Shown here piece after piece: positions 41,805 through 53,538 of a stretch of DNA of 64,000 bases (positions are counted from its first letter, which is position 1; the number at the start of each line of letters is the position of its first letter). A program made the translations under genes and the position numbers. The notes under the pieces were generated by a model, which was given only the letters and a program-made list of their open reading frames with translations, had not been told where the DNA came from and made no database searches. Source of the stretch: Micrasema longulum (taxonomy: Eukaryota > Arthropoda > Insecta > Trichoptera > Brachycentridae); contig JAGVSM010003980.1 in the NCBI GenBank assembly GCA_022494885.1, forward strand, positions 1 through 64,000, given 5' to 3'.

Positions 41805-42140
41805 TTATTTTAAATAAAAAAAATGTCTTTCTTGGTCTTGTTTTCTGCATCCATCAACATTCGCATAATAGATCCTTTTGGCCGTTCTTTCGCCGTCCAT
41901 TCGCTCTACATGTCCAAACCAACGCAGCACCCCTTTCTTGATTCTGTCGATAATGAATGTCTCAGCCTTACATAGTTCACGGATCTCGACATTTGTGCAC
42001 CTATCATACATTGTTTTACCCCACATTTGCCTGAGAGATCGTATTTAGACAGCATTTAACCTAATTTCATAATTACTTTTCCGATTCCATACTTCGCTAC
42101 AATGAATTAGGGTTGGGACTGGAATTTCATAGTGAACTGC
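41805..42140 (-). mobile_element. RTE-type LINE fragment, antisense
   Basis: The minus strand encodes VEIRELCKAETFIIDRIKKG, then VLRWFGHVERMDGERTAKRI, YYANVDGCR, a hallmark C-terminal block of RTE-type endonuclease/RT proteins. Confidence 0.8.
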
Positions 42141-43444
42141 TAATTTGCCTTCTGTGACAAACATTTGTTTGCCCAGGTAGATTTACTATGTAGACTGAAA
42201 ATACTGTTGATCACAAAAACGGCATTTCTCAAATTTAATTTCATAAATTCATTAATTTAAAAATACCTGTTGTTAAAAATGTGTTTCAATACAGAATGTT
42301 ACCCATGCATTCAAAGGTTGAATCATTAAATCACTCTATATTAGATCTGGCAGTTTTCTGCAAAATGCATATTTGTGTTAAGACTTGAAAAAATCACCAA
42401 AATTCCTTTGACACATAATTAAATTATTTTTTAATTTATTATTACAAACAAATTAAGTGAGTCTTTACAACAAAGTAACCTAATTTAAATATTTAATTAT
42501 TTGTTAAATACATAATGATACAACATACATCAGAGTATTACTAAGGATGGGTGTTTTCGGCAAAATGCACATCTTACATTGTGTGGTCAGCCAGACTTAT
42601 CGTTGCTTCAGTTCGTTTTTGTCCAACAGATCAAAACACAAATCTTTAGAAATTGAGCTTTAAAGTTTTTTTAACCAATTAGGCATAAATAATGATCACA
42701 ACTTATGACAAAATTCGTTAAAAAAACGCTTAACCAATTTAGAAAACATATTTTTTTCATTTGAATTTTATAAATAAAGGCTTTCTCAAAACTCCTGCAC
42801 GCTTAACTCAATGTCGTTAAAAATGGTCCGCTGGACAAAAACGAACTAAAGCGACGTTATGAAATCATTAAAACTGGTCATATGCATCATTAAATTATTT
42901 TGTTGATTACAAAAAAAACTAATGTATGCATTATTTATCATTTGTTAAATATTCCAACTGTTGTGTAGATTTGATTATTTACTCTTTTCACAAAATTGCC
43001 ATTACCTCAGTTTTACTTTTATATGCTGACTGCTTTCTGTATGACTACGTTCAATCATTAATAAAATAAAACTTTTATTCGTTTTTAAAATCAATTTTCG
43101 GCTTCTTTTTGATGGTGTTGTTGGCTTTATTTGAAAAGGTGCGTAGAATCTTTATTTATGTAAAAAAGAAAAATTAAAAAAAAAATTGACATTACACCTA
43201 TATCGACTCATGTCTTCAATTATTATATCGTCCTTGATTCCATAAATTCTGCTAGTTATGTGCAATGTGCACGGCTTATTAATTTGATAATGAACTTTGA
43301 TAATATAAAAGGCTATTATCACAAGCAATAAATCGCACCCCAGAAGTAGGTATAAGTCTAAATTTGGCTGTGTTAAGTGATAAATGCAGTTTAAACACGT
43401 GTTTTCATATATCTTAGGAGAATACTGACGCGTCATATTAAAAC

Positions 43445-43545
43445 TAACTGCGATCTCACATGTTCAGTACTTGATACAACAGATAAAATTAAATATCTTG
43501 GTGTATACATAGACCAAAACTTTAAATGGAAGAAAATGTATATAC
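43445..43545 (+). mobile_element. Short LINE reverse-transcriptase fragment
   Basis: Encodes DTTDKIKYLGVYIDQNFKWK, the KYLGV block that follows the RT core. Confidence 0.6.
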
Positions 43546-43869
43546 ATATTTTTTATTTTTTTTAAATTAAAAAAAAAAAAAAAATATTTTATACGCTACC
43601 ACTCGTTTGCGAGTGATTTTGGCTCTTAGAAACAAGAATAAGAAATTTAAAGAATATACGCTTCAGTGAACGACAAAAAAAAACCCATGAAAAAATATAA
43701 TATAATGTGAGGTAGTTAAAATCAGTATGAAAGAGTTATGTGACAATAAAATATTATTACCGTCTAAATTAAACGTAAACATAATGTGAAATTTTGCGAC
43801 AAAAGTAAAGAGGGACATTCAATTAGACTTATTATTTAAATTTTGCAAATAATATTTAACAAATTCAAA

Positions 43870-44045
43870 TATTTTTATTATTTGTCCTTAAGAATTTAGT
43901 CAGAAGTAAATAAGTATCCAAATCATTCTGGGCGAGTAAAAAATTTACGTTAAGAGGGAACGTATTATATTCTTCACAAATATTTTGAAGGAATTCGCTT
44001 CTTTCGTAGAGGGAACAGTCGAAAAACAGATGATCTTACATATTT
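43870..44045 (-). mobile_element. Possible LINE ORF2 C-terminal fragment
   Basis: The minus strand reads FDCSLYERSEFLQNICEEYN, resembling the Cys/His-containing C-terminus of R1/Jockey-like ORF2. Confidence 0.4.
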
Positions 44046-44099
44046 ATTAGATTAAGGAATATTTTAAAAGTCAATATTCCTAAAAATCCTTCCTTAAAA

Positions 44100-44290
44100 A
44101 TCAAATCATACATTCCTGTTTGTCAAATTTATGACCTTTAGGTTTTTTTTTTAAATCAAAGGAATGTTGATATTCTAATATATGATTGGCAAAATTAGAA
44201 TTATCGGTATTACTAGACCATGTTGTATATGCTCTTTTATGCGTGATGTCGCGAAAGCGATGAAACCGGTCACTGGATATTCCAAATGTG
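44100..44290. mobile_element. Penelope-like element fragment (copy 2)
   Basis: 44100-44245 resembles the antisense endonuclease tail at 51010-51160 (ATGATTGGCAAAATTAGAAT, TATGCTCTTTTATGCG). It is joined directly to a piece of the terminal repeat (GCGAAAGCGATGAAACCGGT, CACTGG). Confidence 0.75.
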
Positions 44291-45290
44291 TGGATTAAAG
44301 TATCAATCGTCTTTTATTTGTATAATAAAAGTGTAGAGGAGTTCTAAGAAAGGCTTTATTTATAAAATTTAAATTTAAAATATATATATATATTATTTAC
44401 GGTGTTTTTAAACGAATTATGTCTTACGTTATGATCATTATTTACGTCTATTTCGCAAAAAAATACTTCAAAACTCTATTTCTAAATTTACACCTAATAC
44501 GTAGTCAACTATTTTATTTAGTAATGAATTTGCATTGCAATTGCACTTATATATTTTACAAGCGAATTATTTAATCATTTTCGGGTACTTTTTTAAAAAA
44601 AAAATTGTTTTTTTTTTGTTTTTTTTAATAATAATAAAACAGAATATTAAAAAATAAAGCATAATTACATATTAATAGAAAAATAGTGAACAAAAAAATC
44701 CCACAAAGGCATGGCCTGTTCGTTGGTATATAAGAAAATGTTAATGAATTTTTGCTCCTATAGTAAATAATGGACAGTTATAATATTTTTGTATAACATA
44801 AGAAAGAAAAAAATAAAATATTCTGTAAAAGATAATATGGTATTTTTTTTTGGTATTTATAGTAATTAAAAAAGGAAATAAAAAACATTAAAAAAAAAAC
44901 ACAAAAATATTCCTTATTATTAAAGGGCAACAAAATAAATCATAGAAAAAAAGAGTTCTAATGAATGTTATAATGAACGGGGGAAGATATTACTATGTAA
45001 TATTGCCTTTGGCAAGTTCAACCTGAAGTGTTTTATTTTTTACTTCTCTATGTACTGTTTTCATGCTAAATAAAGGTTTGTAAAAAAAGTGTACGTATGA
45101 CTTGTCGAAAAATAGATTATTCAAACAATAGAGTAATGAAAAACTTGTTACAAAATAGTTTTTAAGCGGAAAAACGACTTATAAATTAAATTCGTAGGCA
45201 GTTTTTCAAACTTTCTGTTCAAAAAAATGTTAATAAACATGATACATACTAAATCAGAGATCCAAATTGTGAGTTTTATAAAGGTATTTG
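44291..45290. other. AT-rich, nothing recognised
   Basis: Contains long A and T runs (for example 44600-44640) and no supported feature. Confidence 0.5.
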
Positions 45291-46327
45291 TACTCGGGTA
45301 CGCAATCTCATCTCAAATTATCTTCATATGATATAAAAACTTTTTGTGTTTTCCACGAGATGGCGTCGGCGTCAGTTTTTCCTTTTGACAATGCAAACTC
45401 TTTAAAATTTGAAGGGGTTTTGATTTGTGACATAACTTATTTGTTTAGGAATTACTTTAGCAGATATGCGTGACTTGGACATTGTTTTTCTATCACTCTC
45501 GCAAATGCCTCCCCGATGCTGTGAGGAAAACAGATTACTAAAAAAACTAAACTTTAAGGACATGCCAATGGTGCATTTCTATGGTATGTAAAAAAACACT
45601 CGATCACAAAATCATCACTCTAGTGCCATAATCAGGGAAAAAATACGGGAATACGTTTGCATGTAGAAAAGTAAACTGCCTTAAATTTACACAGTCCAAC
45701 GATTTTAATTAACAAAAATCTTCCCCGGCCGTACTGACTATGAATGTGAAAATAAGGTGTCAAATGCTTTCAGTAATTGATGTATCTAAAGAACCTCATG
45801 GAAGCTGAACTTGCCTCGATAGAGTGGAAGTCGATGGGTTTTGTGAAAGAAAAATATTTTTTTTTTCCATTTTTAAAATTAAGCGAGTATTTAATTTCCA
45901 TTCCAGCTCTGAAAAAGTAATATCATTCTTTTTTTTATTTTATTAATTTATTCATACATTATTTTAGATATAAGTCCCAACTCCATGGGACTAAAAGCCC
46001 TGTGTTGATGTTGGTCCAGTAAAAAGTAACGATAAAAAATGTCGTCTGCTGCCGGGTACTGTAGAATCAATATTGCAGTATTAGGTACGTCAATATTAAG
46101 TCATAGAAAAAAAATGGCCAGTGGTGCTTCTTCCCATTTCTGTTGGATTTCTGAAAAACCATTGTAAAATCGCGTTTTCAGTTACTACATACCCCCCATT
46201 CCAAAACGTCCCGACAAGACCCTCGCGAAATATAGCAACCCTAGTGTAGATGCATAATATATTTTAAAAAAACTTATAAGTAAAAATTGAATGTTACATT
46301 ATGGTTGTTTTTTTGTTTTTAATTTGA
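45291..46327. other. Unassigned, with an antisense LINE tail
   Basis: 45955-46015 (AAGTCCCAACTCCATGGGAC) is the inverse of the tail at 2099-2120. Two short open frames (45288-45473 and 45464-45589) were not recognised. Confidence 0.4.
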
Positions 46328-47810
46328 ATAAGAGTCCCGAAATCATGGAAAACATCATGTGTCATTCCAATAGCAAAAATAAAAAATTCAGAGAAGTGTG
46401 AAGAATACAGGCCCATAAACACCCTTCCAAAATATGAACAATTATTGGAATATATTGTAAAGAATGAGTTAGTTAATTTTTTGGAACAATGGGAAGTATT
46501 ATGCAAAGAACAATGTGGATTTCGAACCAATCAATCTTGTGAAATGGCTATAACTTGGTTTTAGAAGATTGGAAAGAGGAAACCGATAAGAACATGTTCG
46601 TAATTGCAGTTTTTTTGGATTTTAAAAGAGCCTTCGAAACAATAGACCGAGAAATAATTATTAAAAAATTGAAAAAAATAGGAATAAAAGGAAAAACTAT
46701 AAAATGGTTTGAAGAGTACCTTGGCGATAGATACCAAATAACGAAGGTGAATGATGAAATTTCCGAGCCCCTCAAAATTTCATTGGGAGTACCACAAGGA
46801 TCGGTTCTCGGACCGGTTTTGTTTATTATATACATAAATGATATTGTCGAAACATTAAAATATTCAAAAATAAGAATCTTTGCAGACGATGCATTAATAT
46901 ATATATCGGGAGAAAATTATAAAACAATTATGGACAGACTAAATCATGATCTTAATAGTGTATCACTGTGGCTAAAAATTAATAAATTAAAATTAAATGT
47001 TAACAAAACTAAATATATAAATATAGGAAACAAAAGAATAGAAATTACACCATCAATTGTAATAGAAAATGAAAAACTAAATGAAGTCACTGAAATTAAA
47101 TATTTAGGTGTAATGTTGGATTCAAAACTTACATTTCACCAAAACGCTAAGATGGTAATAAATAAGATTGCAAAAAAAATATCAATTTTGGGAAGGATCA
47201 GAAGATTTATTGATAAGGACTCTGCAAAACTATTTACAAAGCAATTATTGAACCACACGTTAACTACTGTAGTAGCATTTTATTTTTATCAAACAAAGAA
47301 AACATAGATAAACTAACTGTATTACAAAATAAAGCCTTTAGAATCATTTTGAAAAAAAACAGATATACGTGGGTAAAGTCGATGGTAAATGAAATGAAAT
47401 TATTAACATATAAACAAAGAATATTTTACAATACAATGATATTTGTTCATAAAATTATAAACTCTAATAAAAAAACAGAATTTTGGAAAAATTGATCGGA
47501 ACCAGCATGAACACGATCACAATACTAGAGAAAAGAACAAAATTAGACTTCCATTTAGGAAAAGGCAAAGTCACAAAATTCAATTTTATTTAAAGCAATT
47601 AAAAAGTATTACGAAATGGAAAAAAATATTTATGAAGAAAAAAACATATCAAAATTTAAATTAATGGTCAAGACATATGTGATAAACAATTTATAAATTA
47701 AATATATTTGTAATGTTATTATTAGAACACACATAACAATATATATGATATGTGTGCCCTTTTTTAAGATTTAAATTTAAAAAAATTAAAAGAGTAAAGA
47801 AATAGAAAAG
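46328..47810 (+). pseudogene. 5'-truncated Jockey/CR1-like LINE, family A (copy 2), reverse transcriptase
   Basis: Three frames are needed. 46328-46557 encodes PKSWKTSCVIPIAKI, CEEYRPINTLPKYEQLLEYI and CGFRTNQS (RT motifs 1-2). 46555-47307 encodes VFLDFKRAFETIDREI, GVPQGSVLGPVLFIIYINDI and the catalytic FADDA at 46879-46893, then IKYLGVMLDSKL. From about 47239 the frame changes again (EPHVNYCSSILFL), and at about 47490 an A-run deletion shifts it once more compared with the copy at 56187. The catalytic core is intact but the ORF is broken at least three times, and the endonuclease half is missing. A 3' hairpin is at 47728-47756. Relatives: 25287 and 56017. Confidence 0.88.
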
Positions 47811-48289
47811 ATGAAGAATTTTAATTTTATTTTATTCCTGTTTTTTTGTGGTGTGTAAAAGTAAATCCATGTCTCTTCCATAGGTAACAAACCAGTACAT
47901 TAAATTGTGTTCCTTAAAATAACGATCAAAATATTGTTTCCGGTCAGCCTATATAAAAATGCAGCACCAACCTTGCTCATATCTCGTAAATAGTATCTTA
48001 TATTTATAATTTACTATCAATAAAAAATATATTGATGTGTACGACTTACGATCTTTAATTGCCAATCGATATTGTTGACCTTCTTGATATTTTCATCTAC
48101 GGTTGCAGTTTTCTTTAAATAGTTTTAAATAGTCTCTTAGGATCAAAATAAAATAAAATCCACTGATATAATTTTATAATTCGACGATAAACTATTTGAA
48201 AGGAAAAATTATCACATCGCGATAATTCAGAAAATTCAATAAAATTCACAAATATCCGTACAAAGAAAACTATACCAATTTAATAACAG
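47811..48289. other. Nothing recognised
   Basis: AT-rich. Confidence 0.4.
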
Positions 48290-48297
48290 GTCAAATG

Positions 48298-48655
48298 AAG
48301 AACTTCAGCCCTACGGGATATTGTATACAATAAATGTTTTCTTGCGCGCGGTAAAAATAGGAGCATTAAATTCAAAAGCAAAGTTTCCTGATAATTTACC
48401 AAAAAAATAATAAAAAACATAATCATAAAAACGAACTACTTTGAATGACGTTACTGGTTCATATGAATCAACCCATGATATGAGAGTAATGGAAGATTTC
48501 CGGTTTGCTTGCCGTGGATGGACCAATGGGAACTGATCGAGAATAACCGGAAAAGAACCTCTGACGTCACATGCATTATTTCAGAAATACAGAACTTTAA
48601 AAAATCGTAGCGCTGGTAATACGATACATAAAAAAAATGAAAAAAAAAAAGACAA
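48298..48655 (+). mobile_element. MITE, GAGGAAGTTCAGT family
   Basis: GAAGAACTTCAGCCCTACGG, AACTACTTTGAATGACGTTA, CATATGAATCAACCCATGAT and AAAATCGTAGCGCTGGTAAT; the right tip is eroded into an A-run. Confidence 0.65.
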
Positions 48656-49424
48656 ATAATTGTTGTTATTAATTAAAACTTCGTGACATATGGTACATAC
48701 AAAAAAACAACAAAAAAGCAAAGCTATCTCTATGTTACGACGACTTTTTGCCTAATAATGTTTTTTGTAAACCTTTATTTTATATATTGTAGGTATTTTA
48801 CAGATGAATACAATTGTAAATAGTTTATATTATGTTAAAAATTAATACTTGATGAGATCTAAATAAGTGTAGTAGAATAAAAAAACATTTGCTATATTAT
48901 TGAGTTGGAAAAATCGCCAATATTTTCTCAAAATGACCACACAAATGTCATGTCGATTTCACGTTGATTTCACCTGATTATTTGATTGGCACGCGCGTTT
49001 AGCCGGCACCGGGAAATTATCAGTAATCAATGGAGTCCTATGGACATATGGACTATTTTATTCATATATTATAAATTTTTTTTTTGCATTTTATTTTACA
49101 TTAGTTACAACTACAAAAAAATAAACTATTACATTAACACAAAAAAAATCCCACAATGGCATAGCTTGTGTGTGGGTGTACATTTTATTTTTGATTGAAA
49201 CAAAGGCTACTGGAAGAATACAATAGATATCAATAAGTTAAAAATGAGTGCTGATATTAGAACACATTTTTTTGTCACTAAAAATAATAAAGTTATCGTA
49301 TAAGTATATTCTATTTATTAAAAAAAATAAGATACTAAAATCCGTTTTTTTATCCTAATTAAAAAAATTATAAATCGAAGTATATTCAAATAATTAGTAT
49401 CTATCATACTGTCTATATTTATTT
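48656..49424. other. Nothing recognised
   Basis: AT-rich with several homopolymer runs. Confidence 0.4.
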
Positions 49425-50310
49425 ATTTACTCATTTTAAAGAAACAAACAGTCAAGAATGATGTAGTAACTTTTTTTTTTAAATACAGTTTAAAGACAGA
49501 CCAGCAAAGTTTCTAAATAAATTAATTAAATTAAAACATCATACATATTATTAAATTGTGTTACAACAAAAGGATGTGTTTATGTGTAGATGTGTGTTTA
49601 TGTGTATTAGTGTGGGAGTAAGTGTTCAGGTGTGTGCATCATTAAATAGTAAGTGGGATCGTATCGCAGCCAGAAATAATAAGTCTTTAAATTTATTTTT
49701 AAATAAATTAAGGGGCATGTAAAATATATCAATAGATGAAAAAAAACATTATGGTTAGAGCAAGAACGATAGAGGAAAGAGTGTTGTGCATAGTTAGTGC
49801 TACAGACTGGCAGAAATATATGAAATGCATTTAACAGTTTTGGAGCTATGAAAAATGAATGTCTTTGACTGAGTCTGGATTTACAATGAGGGATTTCAAG
49901 TAAACTATATATTCAATATTTGACTAGATCTATTAAAGTTTATAGGAAATACATTTTAGACATTGCTTGCAAAAGATTTCTCGTAGCTTCAAAAATTCAG
50001 CTTCCTGAAAAAATTTGTTGGAGGGAAAGGTAAAATTTTTGCGAAGTATAATTTTAATAATTACTGTTTGTACGGTTTCTAAAGGTTTAATATGATTATT
50101 ATAGGCTCCTTCCCCCCAATTATTCCATAAGTAAGATAAGACTGTACAAGAGCATAATAAACCATTTTGCTGATGTTTGGATGAACATGACTGGTCAAAC
50201 GTTTGAAAACATAATTTAAATATCTCAATTTGTTAACATTTTTTTTAATATGAAACCACGTCTGACAGAAAAGTAGCCAGGAACTGAAATGTACGCAACA
50301 ATCCATGGAA
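49425..50310 (-). mobile_element. LINE 3' end with reverse-transcriptase C-terminus
   Basis: The minus strand (50306 down) encodes NKLRYLNYVFKRLTSHVHPN, then MVYYALVQSYLTYGI, a hallmark of Jockey-like ORF2. The 3' tail (49425-49820) is nearly that of 21155-21560. Confidence 0.8.
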
Positions 50311-50470
50311 AGACAGATGCAAGGTGTATGTCCAAGAGACAGAATAAGAAATGAAGAAATGATGAATCAGAGTCGTGGATATCACAGACCACACAGCAAA
50401 ATTAAAATGGCAGTGTGCAGGATACTTGGCGAAACAAAGTTATGACAGGTGGACACCCATAATGATAAAG
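50311..50470 (+). mobile_element. Endonuclease/RT-type LINE fragment, left half
   Basis: Encodes QMQGVCPRDRIRNEEMMNQS, HSKIKMAVCRIL and, in another frame, WTPIMIKWV. It continues at 52072 on the other side of the Penelope-like element. Confidence 0.7.
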
Positions 50471-50544
50471 TGGGTAAAATTGATAAAACATTTAAGTTTG
50501 TAAGTGAAAATTCTTGATGGAAGTTCATTGTAATTTATTATATA

Positions 50545-50710
50545 AATAAAACACGAGTGATACTTTAATCCACAAATTTGGAAAATCCAGTGACCGGTTT
50601 CATCGCTTTCGCAGCATCTTCGAGACTGGTATCTTTATTAAAGAGTTCAATGTATTTATACAAAACAGAGGTAAGGATAGATAATTCAAAGTTATATGTA
50701 AGTAAATTAA
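50545..50710 (-). repeat. Penelope-like terminal repeat, 3' copy
   Basis: On the minus strand it carries GCTGCGAAAGCGATGAAACC, GGTCACTGG, the hammerhead-like motif described in the findings. Confidence 0.8.
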
Positions 50711-50949
50711 ATAGAGTTATTTGTATCTTTAGGATCATTATCGAAATTTTTTCTTCGGGTTAACTAATGAGTTGATATAATGCTATTTTAATGAGTTTAA
50801 GTATTTTATTTTATTTTTAGTGTCCCATCCTTCGTGAGTGTGGTTTGTAAATAATGATTTCTGAAAAACAAAGGGTAAAAAGTCATTCGTAAAATTATAT
50901 TACAATGGGTAAAGTAATGGAGAATGGACATGTGTTACCTGTTCATTAG

Positions 50950-51870
50950 GTATCATTTGTCAAGTCTACGTCGGGTTTATTTTTTAATCTATTAATTTCG
51001 AGAAATTCTAATTTGTCAAGTTTACGGCCTTTAGGTGCATTATGAATTATTTTTACATTATTTTTTAATTCAATGGAATGTTTATTTGCTATTAAATGAT
51101 TGGCAAATTTTGAATTATCTTTATTACTAGACCATGATTGTATGTGCTCTTTTATGCGTGTTTTAAAGGCTCTACCCGTTTAGCCTACGTAGCATGTATT
51201 TTTACAGTCGTTACGATTAAGAAGGTAAGTTCCTGAGTTGGAAAACTTGTCTTTTTTGTCTTTAGTATTTACCAACAAATTAGCTTAGGAATTATTATTG
51301 TAAAAGGCTGCGGTGCATTTATTTTTGTTTATTATTTGTCCAATTTTATCACTAGTTTTTCCAATATACGAAAGTTTTGCCCAACGCTTTCGGTCTTTAT
51401 TATTATTATTTGTTGTCAAACTTTGGGTTAATTTATTATTTACGAGACGCTTTTGTTTTTTTCTTATTAGGTTATCGACTAATGTATTATTATATCCGTT
51501 ATTTATGGCGATAGATTTAATTATGTTTAACTCATTGTTAAAATTATGTTTGTTAAGCGGTACGAATAACAGTCTATGAATTAAGGAATGAAATACAGAC
51601 AATTTATGCGAAATATGATGTCGCGAATTATTATGTATAATGTTATCACTATACGTTGGTTTCCTAAAAATATTAAAATGTATTTTGTTTGATTCTATAT
51701 TTAACGTTAAGTCTAAGAATTTGATTTTTTCCCCTTCTAACTCCATTGTAAATTGGATTGACTTATTAACTGAGTTTAATTCTAAAAGGAACATATCAAG
51801 CTGGCGTTTTGTTCCAACCCACAGAATAATGATATCATCGACATATCGACGATAGAATTTAACATATTGA
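50950..51870 (-). pseudogene. Penelope-like reverse transcriptase / GIY-YIG endonuclease (truncated)
   Basis: The minus strand reads FYRRYVDDIIILWVGT with the catalytic YVDD at 51845-51834, then KIKFLDLTLNIESNKIHFNI and FRKPTYSDNIIHNN, HRLLFVPL (thumb, typical of Penelope-like RTs). A stop at about 51287 ends this frame. Further on, SGTYLLNRNDCKNTCYVG, a stop, TGRAFKTRIKEHIQSW give the GIY-YIG nuclease core, where GTY and YVG stand for GIY and YIG. The in-frame TAA sits where a Gln is usual. The product cannot be active as it stands. Confidence 0.85.
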
Positions 51871-51899
51871 AATAATAATGATCCTCAAGATAAAAATAA

Positions 51900-52065
51900 G
51901 CTTATTTAATTTACTTTCATATAACTTTGAATTATCTATCCTTACCTCTGTTTTGTATAAATACATTGAACTCTTTAATAAAGATACCAGTCTCGAAGAT
52001 GTTGCGAAAGCGATGAAATCGGTCTCTGGATATTCCAAATTTGAGGATTAAAGTATCACTCGTCT
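51900..52065 (+). repeat. Penelope-like terminal repeat, inverted 5' copy
   Basis: The plus strand reads GAAGATGTTGCGAAAGCGAT, GAAATCGGTCTCTGG and is the inverse of 50545-50710 with few changes. Confidence 0.8.
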
Positions 52066-52071
52066 TTTAAA

Positions 52072-52260
52072 AAAATGATTAGCACAAGAGATGTTGGAAG
52101 GCCACAAATAAAATGAGCCAACGACATTGCCTCGATAGCAGGTGAAGCATGAATGAAAAAAGCGGATTACGGAAATGAGTGGAAACGATTGAAAAAGGAC
52201 TATATCCAGCAAAGAAGAGTGCAAAATTGACAAAAAAATTGAGTCCTGTTACCGACACTA
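52072..52260 (+). mobile_element. Endonuclease/RT-type LINE fragment, right half
   Basis: Encodes STRDVGRPQIK, a stop, ANDIASIAGEA and KADYGNEWKRLKKDYIQ, the C-terminal continuation of 50311-50470. Confidence 0.7.
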
Positions 52261-52469
52261 ATTTAATAATAATAATAATATTTTATTTACATTTTTTAGA
52301 TCTTAATTTTAATTGTTTTCAGGCGTTGCCTAATAGGTGATTTGGTTTAGCCGGATAAATCTCACTCAATAATAAAAGTTTTAGCTCCTTTACTTCACAA
52401 AAGTCAACAAATGGAAGAGTTGGGAAAATGTGGATTTTCAAACATGGGCAGAACGGTGAATGTTACACA

Positions 52470-52565
52470 GTGTGTAAAGTGGCCACTTAAACCAGCCAAC
52501 GACAGGTCATCAACCCTGTAAATGCCTAGACTTCCATATTCCCTTCTCAAAAATGTTTTTCCTCT
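52470..52565 (+). repeat. Interspersed repeat shared with 3395-3520
   Basis: GTGTGTAAAGTGGCCACTTA, AACCAGCCAACG and TGTAAATGCCTAGACTTCCA. Confidence 0.5.
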
Positions 52566-52995
52566 GTGTTGCAATAAGTTTTAACTTACTAAAACCAAAA
52601 ATAATACATTAATCTGAAAGGTTGACTGAAAAGGCTTAGATCAAAGCCAGCTATTGTACTAATGAACTTTCCTAATCTCCAGTGACTTAACAGGTTAAGC
52701 CAGCTTTTTATTGCCTTTGTTCTATTTCGAAAAGGTTTGTTTTTAGCTACAGATTTCCAATTCGAAGCCAAGAAATTTATCTTAAATAAGAATGTAAGAT
52801 TTCCCAGTCACTAGATTCTAGAAACGTCTTTATGTGGCGTGGGTCCGATACATTTATAAATTATTTGATTTTATGATTTATTTTGGTTACTACTCTAACC
52901 TGTAATGACCGTGGGTTGCCCAAACGTTCTCCTCGTATTGACAAAGGTCGTGGACTCGGAAGCGGAGCATAACGCTCTGGCACAAAACACATGTT

Positions 52996-53538
52996 GCTCA
53001 ATCACAAATAACTATCGACGTGCTTGAAAACATGCTTAAGTTATCGCAGTCATAAGTCAACGCGTGTGTAATCTCTAAGTCATCGCTCGTGTCGGTTTGT
53101 TTTTTGTTTCCCTCGTAAATAAATACAGTTCATTGGCAAAAAATCGGCGTTTACAAAAAAAATATACAATGTATTACATTTGCAAAATAGTAAGGTGTAT
53201 CTAATACAAAAAAGTGAAAATTCAATTACAATTACTATGGCGACTGCTTTTCTTGACATTTGGCTCGCCAACCGCTGGCTAAATGCAATGAATAGCATGA
53301 TAAATAATAAATAAATAAACCGAAATAGCAGTTTTGGAATATTTTCCATATTTACACCAGTGAAATTCAAATATATGATTGCGCAGCAGGATTATACGTC
53401 GCAAAACGTAAAAGTTTTGACATTTAATATTAGGTGTTCACGGATGTTCCATTGTGATCGCGAATACGATACACAACCATGTTGAGAAATTGTTATCACG
53501 TCGCTTATTAGCACGTCGATAGTTATTTGTGATTGAGC
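52996..53538. mobile_element. Foldback MITE (copy 2, longer interior)
   Basis: Tips GCTCAATCACAAATAACTAT and inverted ATAGTTATTTGTGATTGAGC form a 29-bp perfect pair. The left arm GTAATCTCTAAGTCATCGCT is shared with 29358, but the right arm differs and the interior is extended. Confidence 0.8.

Larger units (their letters stand above)
40467..43055. repeat. Inverted-repeat-rich region
   Basis: The motif GAACGTAGTTATGCAGAAAG, CAGCC occurs at 40467 and 41153 (plus) and inverted at 41551 and 43025. A perfect 29-bp inverted pair (TTATCGGGTGCAGTAAGGTC...) lies at 40949-40977 and 41494-41522. A hairpin pairs about 42598-42628 with 42832-42863 (AGTTCGTTTTTGTCCA). A SINE and an RTE piece are embedded. 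Confidence 0.65.
50545..52065 (-). mobile_element. Penelope-like element with inverted terminal repeats
   Basis: A ~165-bp repeat at about 50545-50710 returns inverted at about 51900-52065 (landmark AGACTGGTATCTTTATTAAA). Between them, the minus strand codes for part of a Penelope-type reverse transcriptase and its GIY-YIG endonuclease. Most of the RT's N-terminal half is missing. Confidence 0.85.

Noticed and set aside
45288..45589. A small gene with ATGGCGTCGGCG and a second frame beginning MRDLDIVFLSLS
   Set aside because: Neither peptide is recognised, the splice phases do not fit the SLC22 exon, and the frames are short.
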